Shown piece after piece: positions 18,818 through 27,826 of a stretch of 64,000 nt of DNA (position 1 is the stretch's first letter; the number at the start of each line of letters is the position of its first letter). Both the position numbers and the translations under genes were made by a program. The notes beneath the pieces were generated by a model, which made no database searches, was not told where the DNA came from, and saw nothing but the letters and a program-made list of their open reading frames with translations. Source of the stretch: Paracoccus sulfuroxidans (GTDB lineage Bacteria > Pseudomonadota > Alphaproteobacteria > Rhodobacterales > Rhodobacteraceae); assembly GCF_007830335.1 (NCBI RefSeq), contig NZ_VLKU01000002.1:124001-188000 (forward strand). The letters run 5' to 3'.

Positions 18818-21409
18818 GTGTTTCGCCAACTCGATTATCAGGACCGCGTCATCAAGACGCTCGATGACTATCTCGACCTTTTGAAGGAAAAGAAGGCGCG
18901 CGCCGACAAGGTGGCGGCGCTCGCCGCGCAAGACCCGGACCTTGGCCTTGCCATTCCGGATTTCGCGAAAGAGGCTTGGGAAGCGATGAAGACGGCAGGC
19001 AAGCTGCCTGCTTCCCGCGCCGCGATACCGTTCTCGCCGCGCATAGACGGCTGCGAGCGGCCCGTACCTAACGCCGTGCTGAAAGTGCCGACCGGCGGCG
19101 GCAAGACATGGCTTGCCGTCTCCGCCGTCTCGCGGGTGATGGGCCGCTATCTCGACCGCAACACCGGTTTCGTCCTGTGGATCGTGCCGAACGAGGCGAT
19201 TTATACGCAGACGCTCAAGCACCTGAAGGATCGCCAGCACCCCTACCGTCAGGCGCTAGACCGCGCGGCGGCGGGGCGCGTGAAGATTATGGAGAAAACC
19301 GACCGGCTCGATGCGCGGGACGTGGAAACCAACCTCTGCGTCATGCTGCTGATGCTGCAATCCGCGAACCGCGAGACGCAGGATTCCCTGAAAATGTTTC
19401 AGGACCGGGGCGACGTGCACGGCTTCTTCCCGCCCGAAGGCGAACAACAGGCGCATCAGGCCGCCATCGACCGCACGCCGAACCTCTCTGCCTATACGGG
19501 CATGTTCCCGATGGTGAAGGATTCCCTCGGGAACGCCCTTCGAATCATTCGGCCCGTGGTCGTGATGGACGAAGGCCACCGCGCCATTTCCGATCTCGCC
19601 TTCGGCACGCTCTACGGATTCAACCCGTGTTTCGTGCTGGAGCTGACGGCCACGCCGCAGGATGTGCAGCCGCGCGGCGGCCGCAATCCGCGAGAAGGCC
19701 GCTATGCCAATGTGCTGGTGGAAGTGACGGGGCGCGAGCTGGACCGTGAGGGCATGATAAAGATGCCGCTCAACCTCGATCCCCGGCAGGGCAATGACTG
19801 GAAGGCGACGCTGAACGCAGCCCTTGCCAAGCTCAACGCGCTCGATGCCGAAGCCCGGCAACTGCGAGCCGATACGGGCCGCTATATTCGCCCGATCATG
19901 CTGATCCAGGTCGAGCGCACGGGCGCGGATCAGCGCGAAAGCGGCCATATCCACGCCGAGGACGTGAAGGAATGGCTCCTGACGGCAGGTTTCGATCAGG
20001 CGGAAATCGCGATCAAAACCGCGCAGCAGAACGATCTCAACGATCCGGAAAATCACGACCTCTTGTCGCCCACCAACCGCGTGCGGGCGATCATCACGAA
20101 ACAGGCCCTGCAAGAGGGCTGGGATTGCCCCTTCGCCTATGTGCTGTGCAGCCTTGCCGCCAGCGCCAACCTCAAGGCCATGACTCAGCTTGTCGGCCGC
20201 ATTCTCCGCCAGCCCGGCGCGCTCAAAACGGACGTTGAAGCGCTCGATGAGTGCCACGTCATCACGCATCACGCCGATACTGCGACGGTCGTCGGTGCCA
20301 TTAAAGACGGCCTCGAACAGGACGGCCTCGGCGATCTGGTCCTGCGCGTGACGCAGGACGACAAGAGCGGGACAGGTAAGACGGCCCGCAGGATCAATCG
20401 CCGCCCGGCTTTCGCCTCCACGGAAATCTACCTGCCCAAGGTGATGGTGGTGGAAAGCGGCGACGCGCGCGAGCTGGACTACGAGACGGATGTGCTTTCC
20501 GCGCTCGACTGGCGGGGCTTCGATCCGCAGGACATCGCGGATCGGGTGCCCGAAAACGCACAGGCGGCGGAAAGCCAGCTCCAACGGATCAGGCTTGCCG
20601 AGGACGGCGACGAATTATTCGTCGGCGAGACTGTCGCCGCCAACGCGGAAATCCTCGCCTTCGATCCGGCGCATGCTGTCCGGATGATTTCCGACATCGT
20701 GCCGAATCCCTTCGTCGGCCGCGAGATTGTCGGCGCGACGGTTGCGGCCCTGCGGGCGCGGGGCTTCGATGACGCGAAGCTCGGCCTGCTCGCTAGCCTG
20801 ATCGTGGAAGAGCTGCGCAAGGGCCTCGAAGCGGCGCGAAACGAGCGCGCCGAAGCCCTGTTCAAGGCCGAGGTAGCGGCGGGACACATCCAGTTCCGCT
20901 TGCGGCTCGATGGCCGCAACTGGCGAATGCCGTTCAGCATCGAAACGACAGAACCGGAGAACGCGCGCCAGCTCCTGAACCGCGCGGGCGGCCCGCTCGA
21001 AAAGAGCCTGTTCACGCCGGTCTACGAGAACGAGCTGAACAGCGACGAGCGGGATGTGGCGGTCTATCTCGACGGTGAGAAGACTCTGGCCTGGTGGCAC
21101 CGCAATGTCGCGCGGACGCAATACGGCATTCAGGGGTGGAAGAAGGCCAAAATCTATCCGGATTTCATCTTCGCCGTGCAACGCGACGGCGAAGCGAAGC
21201 GGATCACGGTGCTGGAAACGAAGGGCGACCAGCTCGACAATCTCGACACCGCCTACAAGCGCGAGGCGCTGGCGTTTCTCTCGGGCCATTTTGAATGGGA
21301 CGAGGCAACGCCGGTCGGCGAATTGGAACTGGTCAACAACGGCGAAGCCGTGGAAGGCACCTTAATCCTGATGAGCGAATGGAAGGCGAAACTGCCCGCG
21401 TATCTCTGA
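18818..21409 (+). CDS. res: Type III restriction enzyme, Res (helicase-nuclease) subunit
   Basis: 863 residues. SF2 helicase motifs: Walker A PTGGGKTW at residue 91, a DEGH box at 251 (VMDEGHRAISD), motif III ELTATP near 272, and motif VI-like TQLVGRILRQPGA. The C-terminal PD-(D/E)XK core is YPDFIFAV at about 780 and VLETKGDQ at 798-805, so both ATPase and nuclease appear intact. It should translocate or slide on DNA and cleave with Mod. It lies 4 bases after mod and is followed by a 71-residue ORF. Confidence 0.9.
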   Translation: MFRQLDYQDRVIKTLDDYLDLLKEKKARADKVAALAAQDPDLGLAIPDFAKEAWEAMKTAGKLPASRAAIPFSPRIDGCERPVPNAVLKVPTGGGKTWLAVSAVSRVMGRYLDRNTGFVLWIVPNEAIYTQTLKHLKDRQHPYRQALDRAAAGRVKIMEKTDRLDARDVETNLCVMLLMLQSANRETQDSLKMFQDRGDVHGFFPPEGEQQAHQAAIDRTPNLSAYTGMFPMVKDSLGNALRIIRPVVVMDEGHRAISDLAFGTLYGFNPCFVLELTATPQDVQPRGGRNPREGRYANVLVEVTGRELDREGMIKMPLNLDPRQGNDWKATLNAALAKLNALDAEARQLRADTGRYIRPIMLIQVERTGADQRESGHIHAEDVKEWLLTAGFDQAEIAIKTAQQNDLNDPENHDLLSPTNRVRAIITKQALQEGWDCPFAYVLCSLAASANLKAMTQLVGRILRQPGALKTDVEALDECHVITHHADTATVVGAIKDGLEQDGLGDLVLRVTQDDKSGTGKTARRINRRPAFASTEIYLPKVMVVESGDARELDYETDVLSALDWRGFDPQDIADRVPENAQAAESQLQRIRLAEDGDELFVGETVAANAEILAFDPAHAVRMISDIVPNPFVGREIVGATVAALRARGFDDAKLGLLASLIVEELRKGLEAARNERAEALFKAEVAAGHIQFRLRLDGRNWRMPFSIETTEPENARQLLNRAGGPLEKSLFTPVYENELNSDERDVAVYLDGEKTLAWWHRNVARTQYGIQGWKKAKIYPDFIFAVQRDGEAKRITVLETKGDQLDNLDTAYKREALAFLSGHFEWDEATPVGELELVNNGEAVEGTLILMSEWKAKLPAYL

Positions 21410-21430
21410 CAGCGCGGTATTGGGGGGCGT

Positions 21431-21646
21431 ATGGAATTCGATCCAGCATTATCATTCTCGGACAACCTTGCCCGTTTCCGAGCGGAAGCGGAGCGCATCG
21501 ATGCTGATTGCGCCCGCATTCTATTCGACAATCTGGCGCTGCTGGCACGCGACGGTGATGCGACACGCACCCGGCAGGCCGTTCAGGAGTTCAACCGGGC
21601 GGTCCTCGCCGCGCTCGACGGCCTGCCGGAAGGGCCTGCGGCATGA
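21431..21646 (+). CDS. Small acidic helical protein in the defence operon
   Basis: 71 residues (MEFDPALSFSDNLARFRAEA at the start), predicted nearly all helix from heptad-like spacing and rich in Ala, Asp, Arg and Leu. It begins 22 bases after res and its TGA overlaps the ATG of the SMC-like ATPase, which argues for a real, coupled gene. No family is recognised; it may be an accessory or dimerising subunit for the ATPase. Confidence 0.6.
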   Translation: MEFDPALSFSDNLARFRAEAERIDADCARILFDNLALLARDGDATRTRQAVQEFNRAVLAALDGLPEGPAA

Positions 21647-24141
21647 GCCGGTATTTTCTCGCCTCCGCCGCCATTGAGGGATTTCGCGGCATAAATAATG
21701 ACGGCGATCCTCTCGTGCTGAAGTTCAAGCACGATGCCGTCAATTCCGTCCATGCGCCGAACGGGGTCGGCAAAAGCTCGATCTTCGAAGCGCTGCACTT
21801 CGCCCTGCATGGCACGGTGCCTCGCCTGGAAGGGATGCAGGACGCCGAACAGGGTGCCAGCTACATCGTCAATAAGTTCCATCCGGCGCAACAGGCGACG
21901 GTCGCCCTTGTTTTCAAGAGCGATGACGGCACGCCCGACGTGTCGATCACCGTCACCCGGACGACGGCGGGCGGACGGGTCGTCACATCTCCTTCCGGCC
22001 ATGCCGATCCGGACAGCTTCCTCACCGATCTTTGCGAAGATTTCGTGCTGGTCGATTACCCGCGCTTTGCCTCCCTCGTGGACTGCTCGGCACTGGAGCG
22101 CGGGCGCTCTTTCGCCTCGTTGGTCGGCATGAGCCGGTATTCCCAGCTACGGCAGGCGCTCGACGGGGCCAAGAACACCCGCAACATCAACGGTGATCTT
22201 GGGCTGTCCACGCTCGACACTGAAGTGACCGCCGAAAACCGCGCCTTGGGGGCCGTTGAACAGCGCATCCTCGCCGCGCATCAGGAAGTGACCAGCGCGG
22301 CCGGCGGCCAGATGGCGGATACCGCCGCGTTGAAAGCGCAGGTGACGGCGGGACTATCGGGCATTGCGCTCTTCGCGTCGTTGCTCGCCAACGCCTCGGT
22401 GATGGACCTAGATTTTGACGCCGCTGAAAAGATCGTCGATCAGGAAGAAGGCGGCGCGGCGCGAAAAACCCTCGACGGCCTCAACACCACCGTCGCGACC
22501 CTCGGCGGCTTGCAGGTCTCGGCGGCGGAACTTGCCGAGGTCGACGCGCTGGTGACGGCGGCGAAGGCGCGCGACGAGGCGATGCGCAAAGTCGGTGCCG
22601 CCAGCCTGCACGCCTTGCTGAAAGACGCGCTCGCGGTCGTAAACAGTGCGGACTGGCACGATCCGAAGGTCTGCCCCGTCTGCGAGAAGGCAGACGACGG
22701 GCCGCTTCAGGATCAACTGGAAGCGAAGATCGCGCTTTACGACGAGGCCGAACAGCTCGACGCGGAGCTGAAACGGCAGGTGCTAAGCGCGGGGTGTGTC
22801 AGCAAGCTCCGGCAGCTTGAAGAGCAAGCGCGTCTCGGCGTTGCGGATGCTGGTCGCATCGCGCCGGTCCTGACGCTGGCCGCGCGCCAGTCGTCGGTTT
22901 CGACGGCGGACCTGGAACGCGCGAAGGATGCACTTGGCGCACTCGACGCGAAGCGCGTTGACGTGCTCGCGGCAGTCAATGCCGAGATCGCGGCGCTGCA
23001 AGTCAGCTTGCCGCCGTCACTCGTCGCCGTCACCCGCACCCTCGGGCAGGCCAAGCAGTTCCGCGACGCCATGAACGAATACGAGCGGACCCTTCCGGCG
23101 CTCGCGGCGAAACGGGCCAAGCTCGCGAAGCTCAATCGCTGGAAGTCGTTCATCACGAACGTAGCCGGGCAGTTCGCAACGGCGGAAAGCGCGCTAGCCA
23201 ACGCGCGCATCACGGATATACAGGCAAGTTGTCAGGAGCTTTTCGGACATCTGGTGCGCGGCGGTCCGGACGTGCGGCCGACGCTAAACCGGGCGCAGAA
23301 TACCGAGCAGGTGGATTTGAAGCTCGCCGATTTCTTTGGCCTTCCGAACCAAAGCGCGCGGGCGCTCCTCTCGGAGAGCTACCGCAATGCCGTCGCCGCC
23401 TCTATCTTCATGGCGGCGGCCACCCGGCATCAAGGCGTGCCGCGCTTCATGGTGTTGGATGATGTGACGTCAAGTTTCGATGCCGGACATCAATTTAGCC
23501 TGATGGATACGATCCGGACGAAACTGCGTTTTGGTGCAGCGAACGGTCTGCCCGGCGGGCTTCAGTTCATCATTCTCAGCCATGATACGAGCCTTGAGAA
23601 GTATTTCGACCGGCTCAACGGCACGGCAGAATGGAATCACCAGAAACTGCAAGGCATGCCGCCTCGTGGACGGCTGATGATCGCCGCGCAGCAGGCGGAT
23701 CGCCTGAAGGCACAGGCGGAACAATACCTGAACGCGGGACAGATAGACATCGGAGAGCCGTTTGTCCGCCAGTATCTTGAATACAAGCTCGGCCAGATCA
23801 TCACCCGTCTGGAGATTCCAGTGCCGCCCGATTATGCGACGCGGGGCGACAAGCGCACCTTGTCCACCTATGTGGACGCGATCACGGCGGCGGTCGCGCT
23901 CTATCAGGCGGCGGGGCGCTGCGTCCTCTCCGCCCAACAGATCACCGACCTTCAGAACCACCACATGCCTTCCATCATGGCGAACTATGTCAGCCACTAT
24001 GAGACAGGCGCAGGCAATCCATTCAACGCCTATGCTTTGCTCGGCGTTCTGCAAAGTGTGGACGCGCTCGCCGATTGTTTCTGTTGGACCGATCCTGCCA
24101 ACAATCAGCGGAAGTATTATCGACGACTTGATCGGCAGTAA
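21643..24141 (+). CDS. Rad50/SMC-like AAA ATPase with CxxC hook
   Basis: 832 residues. Walker A APNGVGKSS at 38-46; a long coiled-coil-prone middle interrupted by CPVC at 344-347, the position of a zinc hook; a signature-like LLSESYRNAVAASIF; Walker B RFMVLDD at about 601-607 followed by a D-loop-like SFD; and an H-loop ILSHD. This is the ABC-ATPase architecture of Rad50, RecN and RloC. No nuclease motif is visible in the last about 180 residues. It overlaps the 71-residue gene and precedes the GHKL gene by 39 bases, so it probably senses or bridges DNA for the same system. Confidence 0.8.
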   Translation: MSRYFLASAAIEGFRGINNDGDPLVLKFKHDAVNSVHAPNGVGKSSIFEALHFALHGTVPRLEGMQDAEQGASYIVNKFHPAQQATVALVFKSDDGTPDVSITVTRTTAGGRVVTSPSGHADPDSFLTDLCEDFVLVDYPRFASLVDCSALERGRSFASLVGMSRYSQLRQALDGAKNTRNINGDLGLSTLDTEVTAENRALGAVEQRILAAHQEVTSAAGGQMADTAALKAQVTAGLSGIALFASLLANASVMDLDFDAAEKIVDQEEGGAARKTLDGLNTTVATLGGLQVSAAELAEVDALVTAAKARDEAMRKVGAASLHALLKDALAVVNSADWHDPKVCPVCEKADDGPLQDQLEAKIALYDEAEQLDAELKRQVLSAGCVSKLRQLEEQARLGVADAGRIAPVLTLAARQSSVSTADLERAKDALGALDAKRVDVLAAVNAEIAALQVSLPPSLVAVTRTLGQAKQFRDAMNEYERTLPALAAKRAKLAKLNRWKSFITNVAGQFATAESALANARITDIQASCQELFGHLVRGGPDVRPTLNRAQNTEQVDLKLADFFGLPNQSARALLSESYRNAVAASIFMAAATRHQGVPRFMVLDDVTSSFDAGHQFSLMDTIRTKLRFGAANGLPGGLQFIILSHDTSLEKYFDRLNGTAEWNHQKLQGMPPRGRLMIAAQQADRLKAQAEQYLNAGQIDIGEPFVRQYLEYKLGQIITRLEIPVPPDYATRGDKRTLSTYVDAITAAVALYQAAGRCVLSAQQITDLQNHHMPSIMANYVSHYETGAGNPFNAYALLGVLQSVDALADCFCWTDPANNQRKYYRRLDRQ

Positions 24142-24180
24142 TCGCCGAAATTGCTAAATATGGCGTAGGGGGAGTGAGCG

Positions 24181-26103
24181 ATGGCATCCGAACAGCAGTT
24201 GCTGGCATTTGATCAGCGTTTCTTGGACCGCCATGCCGGCCCAATCATTTCTGATCTTTCGGTCGCCTTGGTCGAACTTGTCGCGAATGCTTGGGATGCC
24301 TACGCGACAGAGGTGGACATAACTTGGCCAACAAATGACGGTGCCCGGAAATTCTCGATTAAGGATAACGGTCGCGGCATGACCGCCGCGCAGTTCGAGC
24401 AGCGCTGGGGCGTCTTTGATTATAATCGGGTAAAGGCCGAGGGCGAGTATGTCTCCCCACCCACAGAACTCCCGGAATTGGCGCCGCGCCGAGTATACGG
24501 ACGCAATGGTAGAGGGCGGCACGGCGGCTTCGCCTTCTCCAATCCCTATGAAATAATCATAGAGGCCGCCGGCGAAAAAGTAGCCTATCGGGTTTCCAGG
24601 GGCGGGCAGCGCCCCTTCAATTGGGAAGTCATTAAGCGTGAACAGAGCACCGGGCACGGTGTGGAAATTCGCGCGGTAGAATCGACGCGGTTACGGCTTA
24701 GCGCCGCTGATGTTCGAGAGGTGCTTGGAACACGCTTTCTGACAGACCCGAACTTCAAGGTGTCGGTGGACAGCCAGCCCGTCACTTTCGATGACATTCC
24801 CCAAGATTTTTTGCGGGAGAGCTTCGTCGATATCCCCGATATCGGTCGTGCGACAATCCTCATGATCGACTCGCAGCGGGCCGACCGGACAACGCGGCAG
24901 CACGGTATCGCTTGGCATGTCAACAACCGGCTGGTCGGTGATTGCGGCTGGCGCGGCACCGACTATGAACGCGTGCTCGACGGGCGAACGAGCGAAGCCA
25001 AGCGCTTCACGTTCATCGTCTTTGCCGACTTCTTGGCGGACAGCGATGCCGTGCTGCCAGACTGGTCGGGGTTCCAGCCCAACAATGAAATCTGGAAGAA
25101 GACCCAGATCGCCGTTCAGGACAAAATTCGCGAAGAAATTGCTGCGTTCAATTTCGAGCGGCGTTCGGAAGCCAAGGAGGCGGTTCGCGAACGCTATGCC
25201 TCTACTGTCGTCAGGATAGCTCCGAGCGCGCGTGAGCGGTGGAACAGCTTTGTCGATCAAGTCATCGATACCTGCCCCGGCATCTCTCCCGAACAGATTG
25301 ATCAAGTGGCTGGCATTCTTGCTAATTTGGAGGCGTCGTCGTCCCGATACAGCTTGCTGGCGCGACTGCATGGCCTTCAACCAGGCGAGCTGGATCAATT
25401 GGACGGCATTCTCGCAGATTGGAGCGTCGCGACCGCAAAGCTGGCGCTAGATGAAATCCAGAATCGACTGAAGCTGATCGGCGAACTGCACGAAAAGCTT
25501 CGCGATGAACGCGCCGATGAAGTCCGCGAGCTTCAGCCTCTTATTGAGCGGAGTCTATGGGTATTCGGTCCTGAGTTCGAAAGCATCGAGTTCACGTCCA
25601 ATCGCGGCATGTCGGAGGTTATTAGACGGTTGCTTGGCGGAACCGCACACGGTAGCCTGAACCGGCCCGACTTCGTTATTCTACCCGATGGCAGTGTAGG
25701 ACTATTTGCCCGCCCCGCGTTCGATGAGCAGCACGAAGTTATTGGCGTGGAGCACTTGATTGTTGTCGAGTTGAAGCGGCCCGGCATTCCTATCGGCATG
25801 GATCAGAAGAACCAAGCATGGAAGTATGTCGTTGAATTGCAGACTCACGGATTGATTGACGATTCTACGCGTGTGACCTGTTTTGTCCTGGGATCGCGAC
25901 TAACGCCGCGTGAAGGCGTTCGTGAGGAAGGGCGGACCAAGATTATCCCCATGGCCTATGAAACATTTATCCGACGTGCCGAAACTCGGATGCTTAATCT
26001 GTATGCACGGCTTTCCGAGGCACCGTTCCTGCGCCAAGCTGGCTTGGATGCCGACAGCTTCGTAAAAGAGCCAATCGCACGCCAAGGTGGTTTCGACGTG
26101 TAG
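24181..26103 (+). CDS. GHKL (MORC/Hsp90-like) ATPase fused to a PD-(D/E)XK-like domain
   Basis: 640 residues. Bergerat ATP-binding fold: N-box ELVANAWDA at 32-40, G1 box DNGRGM at 62-67, G2 box NGRGRHGGFAF at about 106-116. A transducer-like region and a helical linker follow. Near the C-terminus RPDFVILPDG (D about 497) and IVVELKRPG (E-x-K at about 530-532), followed by NQAWKYVVELQ, look like a PD-(D/E)XK nuclease core. GGGGGAG precedes the ATG. GHKL ATPases of the MutL/MORC kind are known near restriction systems. Function is inferred: an ATP-driven clamp delivering a nuclease. Confidence 0.8.
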   Translation: MASEQQLLAFDQRFLDRHAGPIISDLSVALVELVANAWDAYATEVDITWPTNDGARKFSIKDNGRGMTAAQFEQRWGVFDYNRVKAEGEYVSPPTELPELAPRRVYGRNGRGRHGGFAFSNPYEIIIEAAGEKVAYRVSRGGQRPFNWEVIKREQSTGHGVEIRAVESTRLRLSAADVREVLGTRFLTDPNFKVSVDSQPVTFDDIPQDFLRESFVDIPDIGRATILMIDSQRADRTTRQHGIAWHVNNRLVGDCGWRGTDYERVLDGRTSEAKRFTFIVFADFLADSDAVLPDWSGFQPNNEIWKKTQIAVQDKIREEIAAFNFERRSEAKEAVRERYASTVVRIAPSARERWNSFVDQVIDTCPGISPEQIDQVAGILANLEASSSRYSLLARLHGLQPGELDQLDGILADWSVATAKLALDEIQNRLKLIGELHEKLRDERADEVRELQPLIERSLWVFGPEFESIEFTSNRGMSEVIRRLLGGTAHGSLNRPDFVILPDGSVGLFARPAFDEQHEVIGVEHLIVVELKRPGIPIGMDQKNQAWKYVVELQTHGLIDDSTRVTCFVLGSRLTPREGVREEGRTKIIPMAYETFIRRAETRMLNLYARLSEAPFLRQAGLDADSFVKEPIARQGGFDV

Positions 26104-26314
26104 TTGAGCTGGCAGGAAAAAAGTTCGGTAACTTAGGGCTCCGCCCTCGGCGCACTTCGAAAGGCTTCCGCCCAGCTTCCTCCGCGCGTGACGCACTCCG
26201 TGCAGCCGGTTCCCCGCGAAGCCTCCCTCCGTTCGCACACCCGGTCTCGGCGACGGCCAGAAGGTCAGGCGCGGCGTTCCGCTTCGCTGACCTTCAGACC
26301 CGAGGATCAGAGAC

Positions 26315-26845
26315 ATGACCAACGTATCCGACAGCAATCCCCGCATCTATGTCGCTTGCCTTGCCGCCTACAATAACGGCTACCTGCATGGGGCTTGGAT
26401 CGACGCGGATCAGGACGCCGACGAAATCAGGGACGAGATTGCCGCGATGCTTGCACGCTCGCCGATCAAGGGCGCGGAGGATTATGCCATCCATGACTAT
26501 GAAGGTTTCGAGGGCGTCACCATCAAGGAATATGCCGGCATCGACACCGTGGCGCACATGGGCGCTTTCATCGCAGAGCATGGCGCGTTAGGCGCTGGCT
26601 TGCTGGAGCAGTTCGTCGGCGACATAAACCAAGCCGAAACCGCCTTGCAGGATTGCTATCACGGCCAGTTCGCCAGCCTTGCCGACTTCATGGAGGACTT
26701 GACCGCTGAAAGCGGCGTCACGATCCCCGACGCGCTACGCTACTACATTGATTGGAAAGCAATGGCCCGTGACGCTGAAATGAACGGCGAGTTTTTCACA
26801 GTCGAAACCGCACATGACGAGGTGCATGTGTTTTCTATTCAATGA
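26315..26845 (+). CDS. ardA: Antirestriction protein ArdA
   Basis: 176 residues with the typical ArdA order: RIYVACLAAYNNGYLHGAWIDA at the start, an acidic middle (EDYAIHDYEGF), and a C-terminal LPD-like acidic domain (TIPDALRYYIDW). ArdA mimics B-form DNA and blocks type I (and some modification) enzymes in the recipient during conjugation. It lies 211 bases after the defence operon with its own leader, close to the ICE regulatory region. Confidence 0.9.
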   Translation: MTNVSDSNPRIYVACLAAYNNGYLHGAWIDADQDADEIRDEIAAMLARSPIKGAEDYAIHDYEGFEGVTIKEYAGIDTVAHMGAFIAEHGALGAGLLEQFVGDINQAETALQDCYHGQFASLADFMEDLTAESGVTIPDALRYYIDWKAMARDAEMNGEFFTVETAHDEVHVFSIQ

Positions 26846-27045
26846 AAGCCGGAGCGCCGCGTCCGCATTTTTGCGGGCGGGCGTCTCGTAGAAACATCGA
26901 GATAGTGTTAAGCAGAAAACAACTAAGAATGATCGGGTTAGCCGCTCAACGTATCTGCTTTGAGCGGCTTCAATATTTCCAGCGATCTTTGAACCTCTAA
27001 GGGCTGGGCGCTGCCTTGCGCGCCCCGGCTTTGGGAGGTGACGCC

Positions 27046-27261
27046 ATGCTTAGCATCGACTGGCGTTCGCCGGCGGCATACAGGCACGCGAAGCATATTC
27101 CGGCCGCCGGTTTCGCTTGGGAATATCTGCGCCGGAATGACGAGTATCGTCAGGCGTTCCAGACCATCGCACTGACCGGGGGACCGTCCGGCCGCGACCT
27201 TGAAGCGTTCGCGGATCGCTGGGGGTTGCGATTTCCCATGCGATCCCGACGCGCCGCATGA
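27046..27261 (+). CDS. DUF6499-type N-terminal half of an FseA-like activator
   Basis: 71 residues from an ATG with a strong GGGAGGTG ribosome site. The sequence MLSIDWRSPAAYRHAKHIP, then AGFAWEYLRRNDEYRQAFQ and DLEAFADRWGLRFP, matches the DUF6499 ('transcriptional regulator') module that in many genomes is fused to DUF2285. The zero-frame stop comes 8 codons after the likely shift site. In ICEMlSymR7A of Mesorhizobium the equivalent pair is joined by programmed frameshifting to make FseA, which turns on excision. Confidence 0.8.
   Translation: MLSIDWRSPAAYRHAKHIPAAGFAWEYLRRNDEYRQAFQTIALTGGPSGRDLEAFADRWGLRFPMRSRRAA
27229..27241 (+). promoter_or_regulatory. Candidate +1 ribosomal frameshift site
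   Basis: The zero frame reads CGA TTT CCC ATG. Skipping the A at 27238 gives TTT CCC TGC GAT CCC, moving into the DUF2285 frame and restoring the consensus-like WGLRFP-CDPDAP junction. The combined product would be 259 residues. The shift position is inferred from protein continuity, not demonstrated. Confidence 0.6.
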
Positions 27262-27826
27262 CCGGCTGCCGCCAATCTGGAGTCCGAGCCTTCATCCTCA
27301 AGCGGTGATGCTCTCGCCGGTCGAGCATAAGGGTGGCGACACCGAACCAATATTGACGCTGGCCCATCTCTCCGACCTCGACATGCGCCGTGCTGCCGAT
27401 GGCTGGCACGGCATCTGGCAGGTGGATGGTGTCTCACATCAATTCTGGCTGCCCGAGGCGGTGTCGGACTCGGGTGCCTTCGCCGCCACGCTACCGATGG
27501 ATAATTTTCTGGAGCTTCGCGCTCACGCCGCCCGCCGTTTCTGGCGATCCCTCAATGGTCGCGCACCCGGCCCCGACTTCCGGGCCGTTCCCGCCCAGCT
27601 CCGGCAATGGCATATCCTGTCCCTGCGCGCGCTCGACGCGCGGTTGCACGGCGAAAGCTATCGCACGATCGCCGAAGTCCTTCTCGGCTTTCGCGGCAGC
27701 AAGGAGGATTTCGAGAATGACCCGCGCAAAAACAAGGCCCGCCGCCTAGTCGCTCACGGTATTAAAATGATGCTCGGCGGCTATCGCCTGTTGCTCCACT
27801 ATCCAATCAGGCCCAACAAGCGTTGA
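27239..27826 (+). CDS. DUF2285 C-terminal half of an FseA-like activator
   Basis: About 195 residues in the +1 frame with no convincing independent start (only a TTG at 27200 inside the DUF6499 frame). It reads CDPDAPHDRLPPIW and ends with the DUF2285 pattern RQWHILSLRALDARLHGESYRTIAEVLLGFRG, then DPRKNKARRLVAHGIKMMLGGYRLLL. DUF2285 is an HTH-like domain found in ICE activators. Expression most likely depends on frameshifting from the upstream half; a spontaneous frameshift mutation is the alternative. Confidence 0.75.
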   Translation, partial: CDPDAPHDRLPPIWSPSLHPQAVMLSPVEHKGGDTEPILTLAHLSDLDMRRAADGWHGIWQVDGVSHQFWLPEAVSDSGAFAATLPMDNFLELRAHAARRFWRSLNGRAPGPDFRAVPAQLRQWHILSLRALDARLHGESYRTIAEVLLGFRGSKEDFENDPRKNKARRLVAHGIKMMLGGYRLLLHYPIRPNKR

